Both the position numbers and the translations under genes were made by a program. Shown in pieces: positions 53,974 through 62,316 of a stretch of 64,000 nucleotides of DNA. Within the stretch, counting starts at the first letter, position 1, and each line of letters opens with the position of its first letter. The notes under the pieces are model-generated. The model had not been told where the DNA came from and made no database searches. It saw only the letters and a program-made list of their open reading frames with translations. Where the stretch lies: contig CAVYNA010000005.1 in the NCBI GenBank assembly GCA_963769765.1, positions 124,001-188,000 of the forward strand, in the 5' to 3' direction. This DNA comes from Bog-756 sp963769765 (GTDB lineage: Bacteria > Actinomycetota > Acidimicrobiia > Acidimicrobiales > RAAP-2).

Positions 53974-55089
53974 CTAGCCTGCCCTCTCCGAGGAGGCCTC
54001 CACGTGCGATCTGAGGTGGTCTTCGAGCGCATCCGCGGCGATTCTGTCTGCTGCTGGTGACAGGGCGCGGTATATGTCCAGCGTCGTGGAAATGTGCGTG
54101 TGACCCTGCCGCACTTGCGCGGTCTTCGGATCCACTTTGAGAGCCACGAGCATCGTCGCATTCAGAGAGCGCAGGTCGTGGAACCTAAGCCCTGGGACAT
54201 CGGCGCGCCGGCATGCCGGAAACCAGGCGCGCCTTCTCCAGTTGGAGTACCGCAGGCATCCGCCCCGCGAGTCCGTGAAGATGAGGTGATCGGATGAAGA
54301 GAGCGATGACCTGTGAAAAGCCAGTCTGTTGAGATCCTCAGCGAGCCGAGCCCCGATCGCAATGGTGCGCCTCTGTTTATTCTTCAGGGGGGCGAGGCGG
54401 TTATCGCGATTTAGCTGTCGGTCGACCGTGATGACGCGGTTGTCGACATCTACGCGGTCCTTGGTCAGACCCGCGGCCTCACCCCACCGAAGACCAGACT
54501 CTGCACCCAGCCACATAAACGGCGCCATTCGACCGCCGAGCTCTTGTGCAAGCCGCTCAAGGGTGGATCCGTCGAGGATGGGGCGAGCGACGGGCACGAC
54601 GGTCGGAAGGCGGACGTCCCCTAGGCACGGTGATGTGTCGACGTACTTCTTCCGAACCGCGTAGCCGAAGACGGCCGAAAGGACGGCGTGATGACGCCTC
54701 ACAGTTGTTGATTCGTAGCGATCCCGCCAGGCGTTCACAAGCACCTGGATGTCGTCCTCATCTATGGACCCGATAGGTCGATCTCCGATGACGGGGAGGA
54801 TGTGCAGACGAAGGATTGCGGAGTCGCGAGTGGTGCTGCTTGAGACTTTGCCGCGTAGGGCGGTCGCGCCTTGCCACTCGATCGCAATCTGTTCGAACGT
54901 GCGCCTCGGTCGCCGACCCGGCACGGGTTCGTCAGACCGAAGACTGTCCTCTACGAGATTCTTGAACGCGTGAGCTTCGTCGAAGCCGGCGATCGTCTTG
55001 CTCGACACCTTGCCGTTTGGTCCATGCCAACGCACCTTGTAGCGGTTCCTGCCGCCCTTCCCCTTGCCCAACGGCACCAACCACGCCAT
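53974..55089 (-). CDS. int: Tyrosine-recombinase integrase
   Basis: 371 residues. An N-terminal arm-binding domain, a core-binding SAM-like domain (about 65-160) and a catalytic domain with Arg201 in SGLRWGE, His304 and Arg307 in HDLR, the GHTHISTTLDIY box, and nucleophile Tyr340. It joins the element to tRNA-Ile. It lies inside the element about 1.6 kb from attL. A small possible gene ends directly at its start. Confidence 0.93.
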   Translation of the reverse strand: MAWLVPLGKGKGGRNRYKVRWHGPNGKVSSKTIAGFDEAHAFKNLVEDSLRSDEPVPGRRPRRTFEQIAIEWQGATALRGKVSSSTTRDSAILRLHILPVIGDRPIGSIDEDDIQVLVNAWRDRYESTTVRRHHAVLSAVFGYAVRKKYVDTSPCLGDVRLPTVVPVARPILDGSTLERLAQELGGRMAPFMWLGAESGLRWGEAAGLTKDRVDVDNRVITVDRQLNRDNRLAPLKNKQRRTIAIGARLAEDLNRLAFHRSSLSSSDHLIFTDSRGGCLRYSNWRRRAWFPACRRADVPGLRFHDLRSLNATMLVALKVDPKTAQVRQGHTHISTTLDIYRALSPAADRIAADALEDHLRSHVEASSERAG

Positions 55090-55296
55090 CTACCGAGGAC
55101 CCGGGCTCTCTATTTCGCGACGAAGACGGGGTAGAAGGCACGCCACCTTCCGATCGGACCGCTGAGAACGACGAGAATCGGGCTCTCGTGGGCGAAGAGA
55201 ACCCGGTCCCCGGGGCGCCGTGTACCCGAACATCCGTTCACATTCGGCACCGTCATCACAACCCGCGCGCTCGAACTCGGACTTGAAGGTGCTCAT
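55090..55296 (-). CDS. Possible small protein before the integrase
   Basis: 68 residues (MSTFKSEFERAGCDDGAECE at the start), Arg-rich in its second half, with the stop codon touching the integrase start. No family resemblance. It could be a real coupled gene or a chance frame. Confidence 0.3.
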   Translation of the reverse strand: MSTFKSEFERAGCDDGAECERMFGYTAPRGPGSLRPREPDSRRSQRSDRKVACLLPRLRREIESPGPR

Positions 55297-55309
55297 TGCG
55301 CCTTCGCAG

Positions 55310-55979
55310 TCAGCAGGTCGGAGCGCATAATGACCGCGTGACAGTGCTTGGGTACCAACAAACTCCACTGTGGGCGGTGGGCACGTGATCGGCGGTGAGG
55401 TCGCGGGCGATACCCGAGAGGGAAGTACCGGCGAGGAAGCAGTCCACGATGCGGGCTTCGACCGCTGGGGGGAGGGCTACCGGTCGACCTAGTCGCACCC
55501 CGGCTGCCTTCTTCGCGGCCAGGGCGTCGCTGGTCCGAGCACCGATCGCTCGACGCTCCCACTGGGCGACCGAGGCCATGATGTTCGCGACGAGTTCACC
55601 GGCTGGGCTCGTGGGATCTAGTCCGAGGTCGAGGGCGACGAACGACCAGCCCTCTCGCTGTCCCTGTGCGAGCAGGTTGGCTGCATCCATGACCGAGCGC
55701 GTCGCCCGATCGAGCTTTGCGACGACGAGCGTTCCGGCGGCACGGGTGCGGAGCAGATCAAGGGCTCGGGCCATGCCGGGTCGGGACAGGTTCTTTGCCG
55801 AGTAGCCCGTGTCCTCGATCATCTCGACGAGCGTCAATCCCTTCTGCTCACAATGGCTGAGGATCGCGGCGCGCTCGAATGTCCAGTGAAAGTCCGCTGT
55901 CAGCCTGCTCCGCGGTCGAAACCCGGACATACCCGATTGCGAACGTGGGGTCCGTGGTGTTATGCGGTCGACGTGCCAC
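55310..55979 (-). pseudogene. Serine recombinase, frameshifted
   Basis: The N-terminal part (GTG at 55979; AIGYVRVSTAEQADSGLSLD with the catalytic Ser) and the remainder (RAAILSHCEQKGLTLVEMIE, KLDRATRSVMDAANLL, MASVAQWERRAIGARTSDAL and a C-terminal helix-turn-helix) are complete but in two frames that change near 55885. Either one base is extra or two are missing. A small serine resolvase would act in element resolution. A sequencing error cannot be excluded. Confidence 0.82.
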
Positions 55980-56349
55980 TGCTTGAGGTCTTACAGGAAT
56001 CGAGCGTTTCTTGTAAGCATTGCGGGTCCGAAGCCGTGGAGAATGACGACTGACGTAGGGGAGGACCGTCGGGTCGGCGACAGGATGATGGCGCTGATGA
56101 TTTCCTTGGAATGCAATCTTGGGCCTTTCAGGTCGGTCTGCCTGCGCAGCCTCAAGATGCTCGTGGGCGCGAGCGGTGCAATCGGTGGCGGACATCATGG
56201 CCGCCTACGTACGCGACCGGACAGGCGCGGCGAGGATGCGCACGTGGTGGCGCTCCAGCCGGACGTGGAACCTTCGTGGGAATGGCACCATGGCCCGATT
56301 GCTAGAACGAAAGCACCATGGCCTACGGAGCTAACGGTGACCGGTCCTC
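55980..56349. other. Non-coding or decayed region in the element
   Basis: 370 bases between the serine recombinase start and the replication-initiator stop. A minus-strand frame from 56198 begins MMSATDCTARAHEHLEAAQA, which looks helical and gene-like but runs into the serine-recombinase frame without its own stop. It may be the remnant of another gene. Nothing else is visible. Confidence 0.5.
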
Positions 56350-57303
56350 TCACGTGGCCACCCCTACGTCGGGGCCACCCGGGACAGAGATAACGGTTCC
56401 GCTCTCCCAGTCGAGCTGCTCAGTCAGCGGGATGCCGACGATGTCGTTGACGAAGGATCCGTGGTCCCGAATCAGCGCCGAAAGGGTCTGCCGAGCGTGG
56501 TAGCTACCCGGACGAGCCCCAGTCGCTGCGAAGTCCTGAAGGTCCCAGTAGAGCTTGGCCCTCTTGCTCTCGCTCCAGCCCTCCTTCTGTCCGTGAGCAT
56601 CGACCACTCCGCGGAGGTGGACCTGACTGTGCACCGGTAAGTACATGCTCGACCATTCCCAACGTTCTTGCGCAGCTGCGATAACGCGGTCGGGGGTGAT
56701 GTCGCTGAAGGAGCAAATCGAGTAGGAGTCCATTAGCGCTGGAGGTCGGAGCTGAGCCTCCCAGCGGATCGTCGCGTTGGTCACGGCACTCGCGGACTCG
56801 GCGGACTTGTTGTATAGGATCACTCGCTTGGCCTGGCTGCCGACCCTCAGAGATTGCACCCTGTTGTCTTTGGCGTTCAGGTGAACTTCGGGGTCGCCCT
56901 GCTTCGGTCGTGGGACGCGCTCTAGTCCGACAATCAGTCGGGATGGTTCCATCGCGCCGAAGAAGTTCCGCGTAAGATCGAGTCGGGTGACGTGGGCAGC
57001 CGAGAGGTCGGGTGCTGCGTCGAACGTGTCGCCCAAGACGGAGCAGAGCGTGCGCCAGACTCGCGGAGCGATGTCGAGGGCCTCCTCGACGGTGGCGAGA
57101 CCGTCGCCGTACGGGTCCACGAAGCGCGAAGGGTTGAACTCGACCGCCGTGAACCCGCGGGCTGCGCGGATGTAGCAGACGGACTCCCCAAGGGGGACTT
57201 TGCGTTCCCAGTAGCGAGGACGATCCACGGCGACCCGCAGGCGGACCATGTCCACCCCCGGAACGCGCGTAATCCGCGCGATTTGGGACCTGCTAGAGGT
57301 CAT
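56350..57303 (-). CDS. rep: Plasmid/phage-type replication initiator (II/X family)
   Basis: 317 residues. The region AAHVTRLDLTRNFFG and later RVILYNKSAESAS with TIRWEAQLRPPAL are typical of phage and plasmid replication proteins of the II/X family that start rolling-circle replication. The ATG overlaps the excisionase-like stop. It shows that the element can probably replicate after excision, like actinobacterial integrative elements. The nicking Tyr was not assigned. Confidence 0.75.
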   Translation of the reverse strand: MTSSRSQIARITRVPGVDMVRLRVAVDRPRYWERKVPLGESVCYIRAARGFTAVEFNPSRFVDPYGDGLATVEEALDIAPRVWRTLCSVLGDTFDAAPDLSAAHVTRLDLTRNFFGAMEPSRLIVGLERVPRPKQGDPEVHLNAKDNRVQSLRVGSQAKRVILYNKSAESASAVTNATIRWEAQLRPPALMDSYSICSFSDITPDRVIAAAQERWEWSSMYLPVHSQVHLRGVVDAHGQKEGWSESKRAKLYWDLQDFAATGARPGSYHARQTLSALIRDHGSFVNDIVGIPLTEQLDWESGTVISVPGGPDVGVAT

Positions 57304-57527
57304 CGCTCGAAACCAGGCGACTCAGCGGCCGACGGACGGTCCCCGAGGTACTCCTCGATGGCGGCGCGGGAGATGAGGACCCGGGTTCCGTGCCTCGTCG
57401 TGCGAATGTTCCCGGCCTTGATCTCCCGGTAGAGCTTCGAGCGGGAGATGGGGATGACCTGGCAGGCTTCGGCCAGCGTGTAGCCGAGCCGCTCAAGTAC
57501 CTTGGTTGACGATAACTCCGCGAACAT
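57300..57527 (-). CDS. xis: Excisionase-like helix-turn-helix protein
   Basis: 75 residues from the ATG at 57527, preceded by GGAGTAGG. A MerR/Xis-type helix-turn-helix: YTLAEACQVIPISRSKLYREIKAG followed by a wing IRTTRHGTRVLISRAAIEEYL. Such proteins direct excision with the tyrosine integrase. It is the first gene of the xis-rep operon (ATGA overlap). Confidence 0.85.
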   Translation of the reverse strand: MFAELSSTKVLERLGYTLAEACQVIPISRSKLYREIKAGNIRTTRHGTRVLISRAAIEEYLGDRPSAAESPGFER

Positions 57528-58113
57528 GTGACCTACTCCAGGAATCCAACGGCTATTTGGCTGTTGCGGGTGGTGGCCTGCCACCCGACGATTCCTTTCG
57601 TAGGTCCTGCTTGGCTCACCCCTGGGTTGTACTCACCCGCAGGGGTAGCTCTAGCGGACCAGCCGGAATCACTGTAGCGGCTGCCCGCGACGCGCCGTTC
57701 ATCTTGGGCGGGGAGTCCAGATCTGGTCCCGCTAAGGGGCGACTGACCTCATCGAACGTGAGCCCATTTGGGCCACTCGGGTCGTGCCGCCCTGCACGAA
57801 CTCCTGAGATCCGTCCGCCGGTGACCTGAGTCCATCACCCGGACTGTTGGTTGGAGGGAGGGTAGATGGTTCGGTGACACGCGGCATTAGTGCTGGCAGC
57901 GACTCGCTCGCAATCGTCTGGCCGCACGCCGAGAGGAAGGTATGCCACTAGCTGGTGGAGAACTCGTGCAGTGCGCGGAGGTCGCACACCGTCATGACGT
58001 AACTGACGCCCGACGCGCTCAAGACGCGGGACGTGCGTTCTTGCTGACGGGCAGCTTCCCGCTCGGCCACTCCAATGCACGCGTCTGCGTTGACACGCGG
58101 ACGCCTTGATCCA
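57528..58113. other. Region upstream of xis, no gene supported
   Basis: 586 bases that include the xis promoter region. A seven-base inverted repeat (57618-57624 with 57640-57646, loop 15) is present. A minus-strand frame ending at 57948 with VAEREAARQQERTSRVLSAS looks partly gene-like but has no family and no start of its own. Confidence 0.45.
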
Positions 58114-58856
58114 TTACAGCTTCCAGACCTCACCCTGGCCCCAGTCGCTGACCCACACGTCCGCCCCATCGAATGCAAGGTTGGTGGGGACGCCGAAACC
58201 AGAGACGGTATGCACGGTGACTCCTGTGGCATCGGAAAGCACGGAGACTGCACCGGCCGAGTTATCGGCGATCCACATATCCTTGCCGTCGAAGACGATT
58301 CCCGTTGGCTCCGATCCGGTGGCATACTTTCCAACGAGGCTGCCGTCCGACGCACGAAGGACCGAGACGGTGTCGTCGTAGCGGTTCGTTATCCAGAATT
58401 CTGACCGTCGTAGGCGACGCCACTCGGACCGTTGCCAGTTGTGAACGTGCCGAGTGTGCTTCCGTTAGCACCAGACAGTTCGGTCACGTTGTTGCTGCCC
58501 GCGTTCGCAACCCAGACGTTCGTTCCGTCGGACGCGATGGCGTTAGGCGCCGACCCTACTGGGTACGTGCCGATGACCGACGACGAGGCCACGGAGATCT
58601 CCGAGACGGAGTTGCTGCCGATGTTCGTCACCCAGATGTTCGATCCGTCGAATGCAATCGCGCCGGGCGCGCTGCCACTGCGATCGGTGCCGACGAAAGG
58701 CAGGTTGTCGGGTCGATGCGCTCAACCTCGTTGCCGTAGATGAAACTCACCCACAGCTCGCGCCGTCGAACGCCATCCCGTTTGGGTTGGAGCCAACAGA
58801 ACAAGTCGCAATATGCGCTCCATCCGAAGCGTCAAGTTCGGTGATCGAGCTATCCC
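58114..58856 (-). pseudogene. Decayed beta-propeller (YncE/NHL-like) gene
   Basis: At least five propeller blades of about 40 residues are readable (for example IAFDGSNIWVTNIGSNSVSE, IASDGTNVWVANAGSNNVTE, IVFDGKDMWIADNSAGAVSV) and the gene ends VWVSDWGQGEVWKL at the TAA 58116-58114. Reading needs frame changes near 58764, 58712 and 58397. The 5' end disappears into the T-poor block and no start exists. Full-length relatives are secreted or lipid-anchored binding proteins. Confidence 0.85.
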
Positions 58857-58873
58857 CACGCGAGCACCCACGT

Positions 58874-59428
58874 GGGCCCGCGAAGAGACGGGACCGGCGA
58901 CGAGCCGACCGCGAAGGCCCACCGCCGAGGCCGAACCAGGAAGCCACCAACGCGAGACGCGCGAACCGCAGGACCCGCGGCCCAGCCGGACCGCGACCGC
59001 GCACCTGCCGGACCGTGGCCCGCCGCACCGCGACCCTGGGACCCGCGGGCCGCCGGCCCTGTGGACCGGCGCACCCGCGGCCCGCGAGCCACGAGACACC
59101 GTGGCCGCCTCGCACAAGTCGGTGCGACGGGCCGACCCGACAAGCCCCTGCCGCGAGAGGCAGCGTAGACGTCGGCGGTGCGGCGCAGCCGCCGCACGGC
59201 CATGTGGCCGACCGCCGCGGCGCCACGACCACGGCAGAAGAACCGCGCCAGGGCACCCCGGCGGAGGCACCCCGCCCGCCGACGAGAAGCGGCAGAAAAC
59301 GAACCGGCACAGGAGGCCGAGCACGAGGGACGGACGGGGCGACCAGAACGAGACACGAGGACGGCGGGCAAGGGCGGAGAACGACACGGCGAGGGCCGGA
59401 GGGCGGCGCGGGGCAGGGGAACGGGACC
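58874..59428. other. T-depleted GC-rich block next to the right attachment site
   Basis: About 3 percent T on the plus strand against roughly a fifth A. No T occurs at 58874-59005 and none at 59206-59428. As a result no stop codon can occur in any of the six frames over the T-free runs, so the long overlapping open frames here are not evidence of genes. No protein family is recognisable in any frame. Function unknown. Confidence 0.85.
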
Positions 59429-59448
59429 TGGTACGGGGGACAGAGGGG

Positions 59449-59498
59449 GCAGCACTGATAATGCTGAGGTCGCAAGTTCGATTCTTGCTAGCCCCACC
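59449..59498 (+). other. Right attachment site: displaced 3' half of tRNA-Ile
   Basis: 50 bases matching the tRNA from 52327. The first 25 are identical; the T stem is GCAAG/CTTGC instead of GCTGG/CCAGC, with pairing preserved, and the acceptor TAGCCCC is retained but CCA is replaced by CCG. This is the original chromosomal 3' end pushed aside by the element. It has no D arm, so it is not a working tRNA. Confidence 0.9.
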
Positions 59499-59842
59499 GA
59501 GCCCCACCGAGCCCCACCGAACCTCACCGAGACATCCCCACCGAGACATCCGACCTCCTTCAGGACACGTTCGAGCAGTCCGTTGCCGAACACTCGTCGC
59601 CTGAACGCTGCTGAGCGAGGCGCCTCTTCGACATGCTTCGATCGATCAGGCGAGCCATCGGGCTCCACGCGTTGAAATGGGGAGGTTCACGTAAGGCGAG
59701 GTCTCCCGCCTCCCGAACCTCAGCGAGGTCTGGCGGGCGATCCCTGACCATTGCTCGTGATAGTTGTCTGCCCGTGAACGGCACGAGTGGGGCACCCCCG
59801 ACGCTGGGCGGCCGATTCAGCGAAACGTGTGAAGCTGGGCGC
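59499..59842. other. Intergenic, with short tandem repeats after attR
   Basis: Three near-perfect copies of a ten-base unit GAGCCCCACC (the first merging with the tRNA end at 59488-59521), then two copies of GAGACATCC. The promoter of the lipoprotein at 59843 should lie in the last part. A 21-base segment at 59777-59797 recurs at 62256-62276. No gene. Confidence 0.6.
59777..59797 (+). repeat. Direct repeat copy 1 (21 bases)
   Basis: Identical to 62256-62276 in the same orientation. The pair brackets the lipoprotein, the small acidic protein and the HEAT-repeat gene. Confidence 0.8.
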
Positions 59843-60565
59843 ATGAAACTCGGACGCACCCGGAATGTTCTCATTCCGTTGGTGGGACTGGGAGTCGCCC
59901 TCGCGGCATGCAGCTCTTCTACGTCGTCTGCGGCGTCTACGACGTCTGCGGCGTTCGTTTCAGCCGTTCGACGGACGATCGGGGCGGCAATTTTCACGAT
60001 GCGCTCACCGGGCCAGGTGCTCATCTACGAGGCGCCGAATCGGACCTCGGTGGAATCGCAGGGCTCTACCGTTCTGACGATCGGTGCCGCTTCCTACAGC
60101 CGCCTTCCAGCCGGGTTCCCCTGGCAGTGGATACAACAGCCCGTTGATGCTGCCTCCACTGGAGGCCGAGCCAACGCGTTGCTCTACTTGCATCAGGCGC
60201 TTGGGCTACGCGTCACGGGGGTGCATGGAGATGTCTATGACGCCAGCATGGTGGCCACAGGCCCCCCCGTATGGCTCCAAACCCTCATCTATCCGTCAGT
60301 CGAAGCGCCTTGCAAATCCAGCTTCAATACGGCCTGTTCCAACTTTGGTCCCACCTACTTCGTGACCCGTCAGCGATATCCGGTTGCCGCACGCGTCACG
60401 GTTGAAGGCGGTTACGTGACCAATGAGACCTTTTTGCTGCACGGATTCGCCGGGCCGAGCGGCACCCGCAGTGGCAATTCGACCGGCACCGTGACGTACT
60501 CGAAGATCGATGCGTCTCCACATGTGGCCACCCCTCCGTCGGTTGTACGACCGGCCGGTCCGTAG
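59843..60565 (+). CDS. Lipoprotein of unknown function
   Basis: 240 residues from the ATG at 59843. The signal peptide has lipobox VALAAC with acylated Cys23, then a Ser/Thr linker and a domain of about 200 residues containing two further Cys (in APCKSSFNTACSNFG). The pattern resembles actinobacterial exported lipoproteins of the LppX/LprG kind, but I do not recognise the family with confidence. Confidence 0.75.
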   Translation: MKLGRTRNVLIPLVGLGVALAACSSSTSSAASTTSAAFVSAVRRTIGAAIFTMRSPGQVLIYEAPNRTSVESQGSTVLTIGAASYSRLPAGFPWQWIQQPVDAASTGGRANALLYLHQALGLRVTGVHGDVYDASMVATGPPVWLQTLIYPSVEAPCKSSFNTACSNFGPTYFVTRQRYPVAARVTVEGGYVTNETFLLHGFAGPSGTRSGNSTGTVTYSKIDASPHVATPPSVVRPAGP

Positions 60566-60690
60566 TCTCAAATTTGCCCCCGTCATCCCCCGGAAAGTTT
60601 CCTGCCGTCCAGATCCGGGAGTGCCCCTGACCGCCAGATCCCTGAGGCAGTCGCCTCGGAGGACATCGTCCGATCGCTAGGCTCGCCGCG

Positions 60691-60930
60691 ATGACTGAAT
60701 CGCAGATACCTATCGGCGACGCCCTACGAGGAGTGACGATTACATCGCTTCCAGATGGGTGGACTCCGCTGGAGTCGCTCTGCATGGTGAAGTGTCTGGA
60801 CGAAGACGGTAAGCCCAAGTGGGCGTTCCGAATGAGCGATGGCATCAACGACGAAGAGATGCTCGGAGCAATGGTCCTCCACACAGAAATGTTCAAGAAG
60901 GAAATGATGGACGATTGGGTTGGCGACTGA
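60691..60930 (+). CDS. Small acidic protein, unknown
   Basis: 79 residues, MTESQIPIGDALRGVTITSL at the start and a Met/Glu/Asp-rich C-terminal half (DEEMLGAMVLHTEMF). No signal peptide or membrane segment. Codon pattern supports a real gene. Family not recognised; it resembles cytoplasmic partners of secreted toxins or immunity proteins in size and charge, which is only a guess. Confidence 0.6.
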   Translation: MTESQIPIGDALRGVTITSLPDGWTPLESLCMVKCLDEDGKPKWAFRMSDGINDEEMLGAMVLHTEMFKKEMMDDWVGD

Positions 60931-60962
60931 GCGTCCCCGACCGCCGGGACCGGGTCAGGGAT

Positions 60963-62036
60963 TCACTGGGGCAAGTCCGCTAAGACTGCCAGAGCAGCCT
61001 CATCCGAATCTCCAGCACATTTACGCTCCAACAAGAATTCGGCGTCCCAGGCCAGCTGTAGTTCTTGGCCGTCGATGGCCAGAGTGAGTTCCACCCTGTT
61101 TTCAAGCCGGGGGCACGAGAAGGAGGCAACGAGCCCTGGGTGGCTTCGCTCCGCGGCTCGGTACAACTTCTCCAAGAACTCCGTCATCGCTAGAACCCGG
61201 TGTTCTGCAAGGTTTTGATCGCAGCGCCTGATGGCTTCGAGGACCTCCTCAGACAGCTGATCATCGTCGGTCAGGGCTTGAAGTGAATCCAGCAGTCGGG
61301 CGTCAGCTAGCCAGCTTGCGGCACGTACACCATGCAGGGGGACCCCACCCCCGGCTAGGGCCTCTCGAAGGGGCTCAAAAGCACGACGATCATGACGCCG
61401 TGCCAGTCCGATGATCGCTTCCCAACGGGCGTCGTGATCGGGATCACGGAGCCTCGCAACCAGGGCCTCCCGGATTGTGGCACTGTCGTCGTCCATTTGC
61501 TGACCGAGGCCGAATGTGGCCCAGTTTCGAACGCCAGCATCGTCATCGACCATGAGGCGGAGCAAGACATGCACGATGGGTGCAGTGTCCTCTTCGTCTT
61601 CGTAGGACCTGCAGCTCGGGATGCTGCCCGCGACGGCCAACCGAACGTCCTCGTCCGGATGACCTGCCAGCTCGGAGAGGACTGGGACCCCGAGAGGATC
61701 GGCGACGTTGTTGAGCGCTCCTGCGAGGGACTGAAGAACTTCGGGGTCGGTCTCACTTCGAGCTGCCGCGACCAGGGCGAGTGCCGCCTCGTGGCTCCAC
61801 CCTTCGTCGTCCGGAGCACAGAGAACTCCCAACAGGTCGCAACCCAAGGAGCGATCCCAGTTATCGCCCTTCAAGAGGGTAAGTGCCCGATCGAAGGCCT
61901 TTCGGCCCAGGGGACGAAGCGAACAGAGCGCCCTCCACATTGCATCCCACTCGCCGTCCTCCGAAGCGGTGGCGTTGATCGCCCTGGCCGTGGCGAGGAC
62001 TTCGTTGAGCAGCCGTTGTGGATCGTTGGCGGACAC
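60963..62036 (-). CDS. HEAT-repeat protein
   Basis: 357 residues, all helical. At least four HEAT-like repeats, such as DPLGVPVLSELAGHPDEDVR, DDDAGVRNWATFGLGQQMDD and RDPDHDARWEAIIGLARRHD. The C-terminal 90 residues are a separate region with a short cysteine-containing strand pair. HEAT scaffolds bind proteins or act in bilin and phospho-signalling systems; no specific function is visible. Confidence 0.78.
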   Translation of the reverse strand: MSANDPQRLLNEVLATARAINATASEDGEWDAMWRALCSLRPLGRKAFDRALTLLKGDNWDRSLGCDLLGVLCAPDDEGWSHEAALALVAAARSETDPEVLQSLAGALNNVADPLGVPVLSELAGHPDEDVRLAVAGSIPSCRSYEDEEDTAPIVHVLLRLMVDDDAGVRNWATFGLGQQMDDDSATIREALVARLRDPDHDARWEAIIGLARRHDRRAFEPLREALAGGGVPLHGVRAASWLADARLLDSLQALTDDDQLSEEVLEAIRRCDQNLAEHRVLAMTEFLEKLYRAAERSHPGLVASFSCPRLENRVELTLAIDGQELQLAWDAEFLLERKCAGDSDEAALAVLADLPQ

Positions 62037-62106
62037 GAGATCAGCCTAGAAGTGAATGTGGCCAATCAGGATCATGAAATGGCGACGGACAAGACCCTCG
62101 GACGGA

Positions 62107-62241
62107 ATGTTCATGTTGCACTACCGGTCCACCGTCACGATGATCAGTGATGAGGCCGATGCTCAGATCGTCGCCTCTCATGCACGGTTGCGCTGGACGG
62201 AAACCTCCATCCGTGCATCCATGATCGAAGCCGAGGCCTGA
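62107..62241 (+). CDS. Possible small protein
   Basis: 44 residues (EADAQIVASHARLRWTETSI in the middle) with a helical, coding-like composition and GGACGGA before the ATG. No family match. Could be a remnant of a longer gene. Confidence 0.3.
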   Translation: MFMLHYRSTVTMISDEADAQIVASHARLRWTETSIRASMIEAEA

Positions 62242-62255
62242 CGGATCACCCGTGT

Positions 62256-62276
62256 AACGGCACGAGTGGGGCACCC
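62256..62276 (+). repeat. Direct repeat copy 2 (21 bases)
   Basis: Identical to 59777-59797. A short inverted sequence GAGCCATCGGGCTC lies just after it (62283-62296) and also at 59652-59665. Confidence 0.8.
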
Positions 62277-62316
62277 GTACCCGAGCCATCGGGCTCAACG
62301 TGTGGCCATGCTCGGG

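Noticed and set aside
59440..59498. Second tRNA-Ile gene
   Set aside because: Only the anticodon arm, T arm and 3' acceptor are present; the D arm and 5' acceptor are missing, so it is an attachment remnant.
58722..59668. Several overlapping long frames on both strands next to attR
   Set aside because: The DNA lacks T on one strand and A on the other, so stop codons cannot occur; the translations show no family and differ frame to frame.
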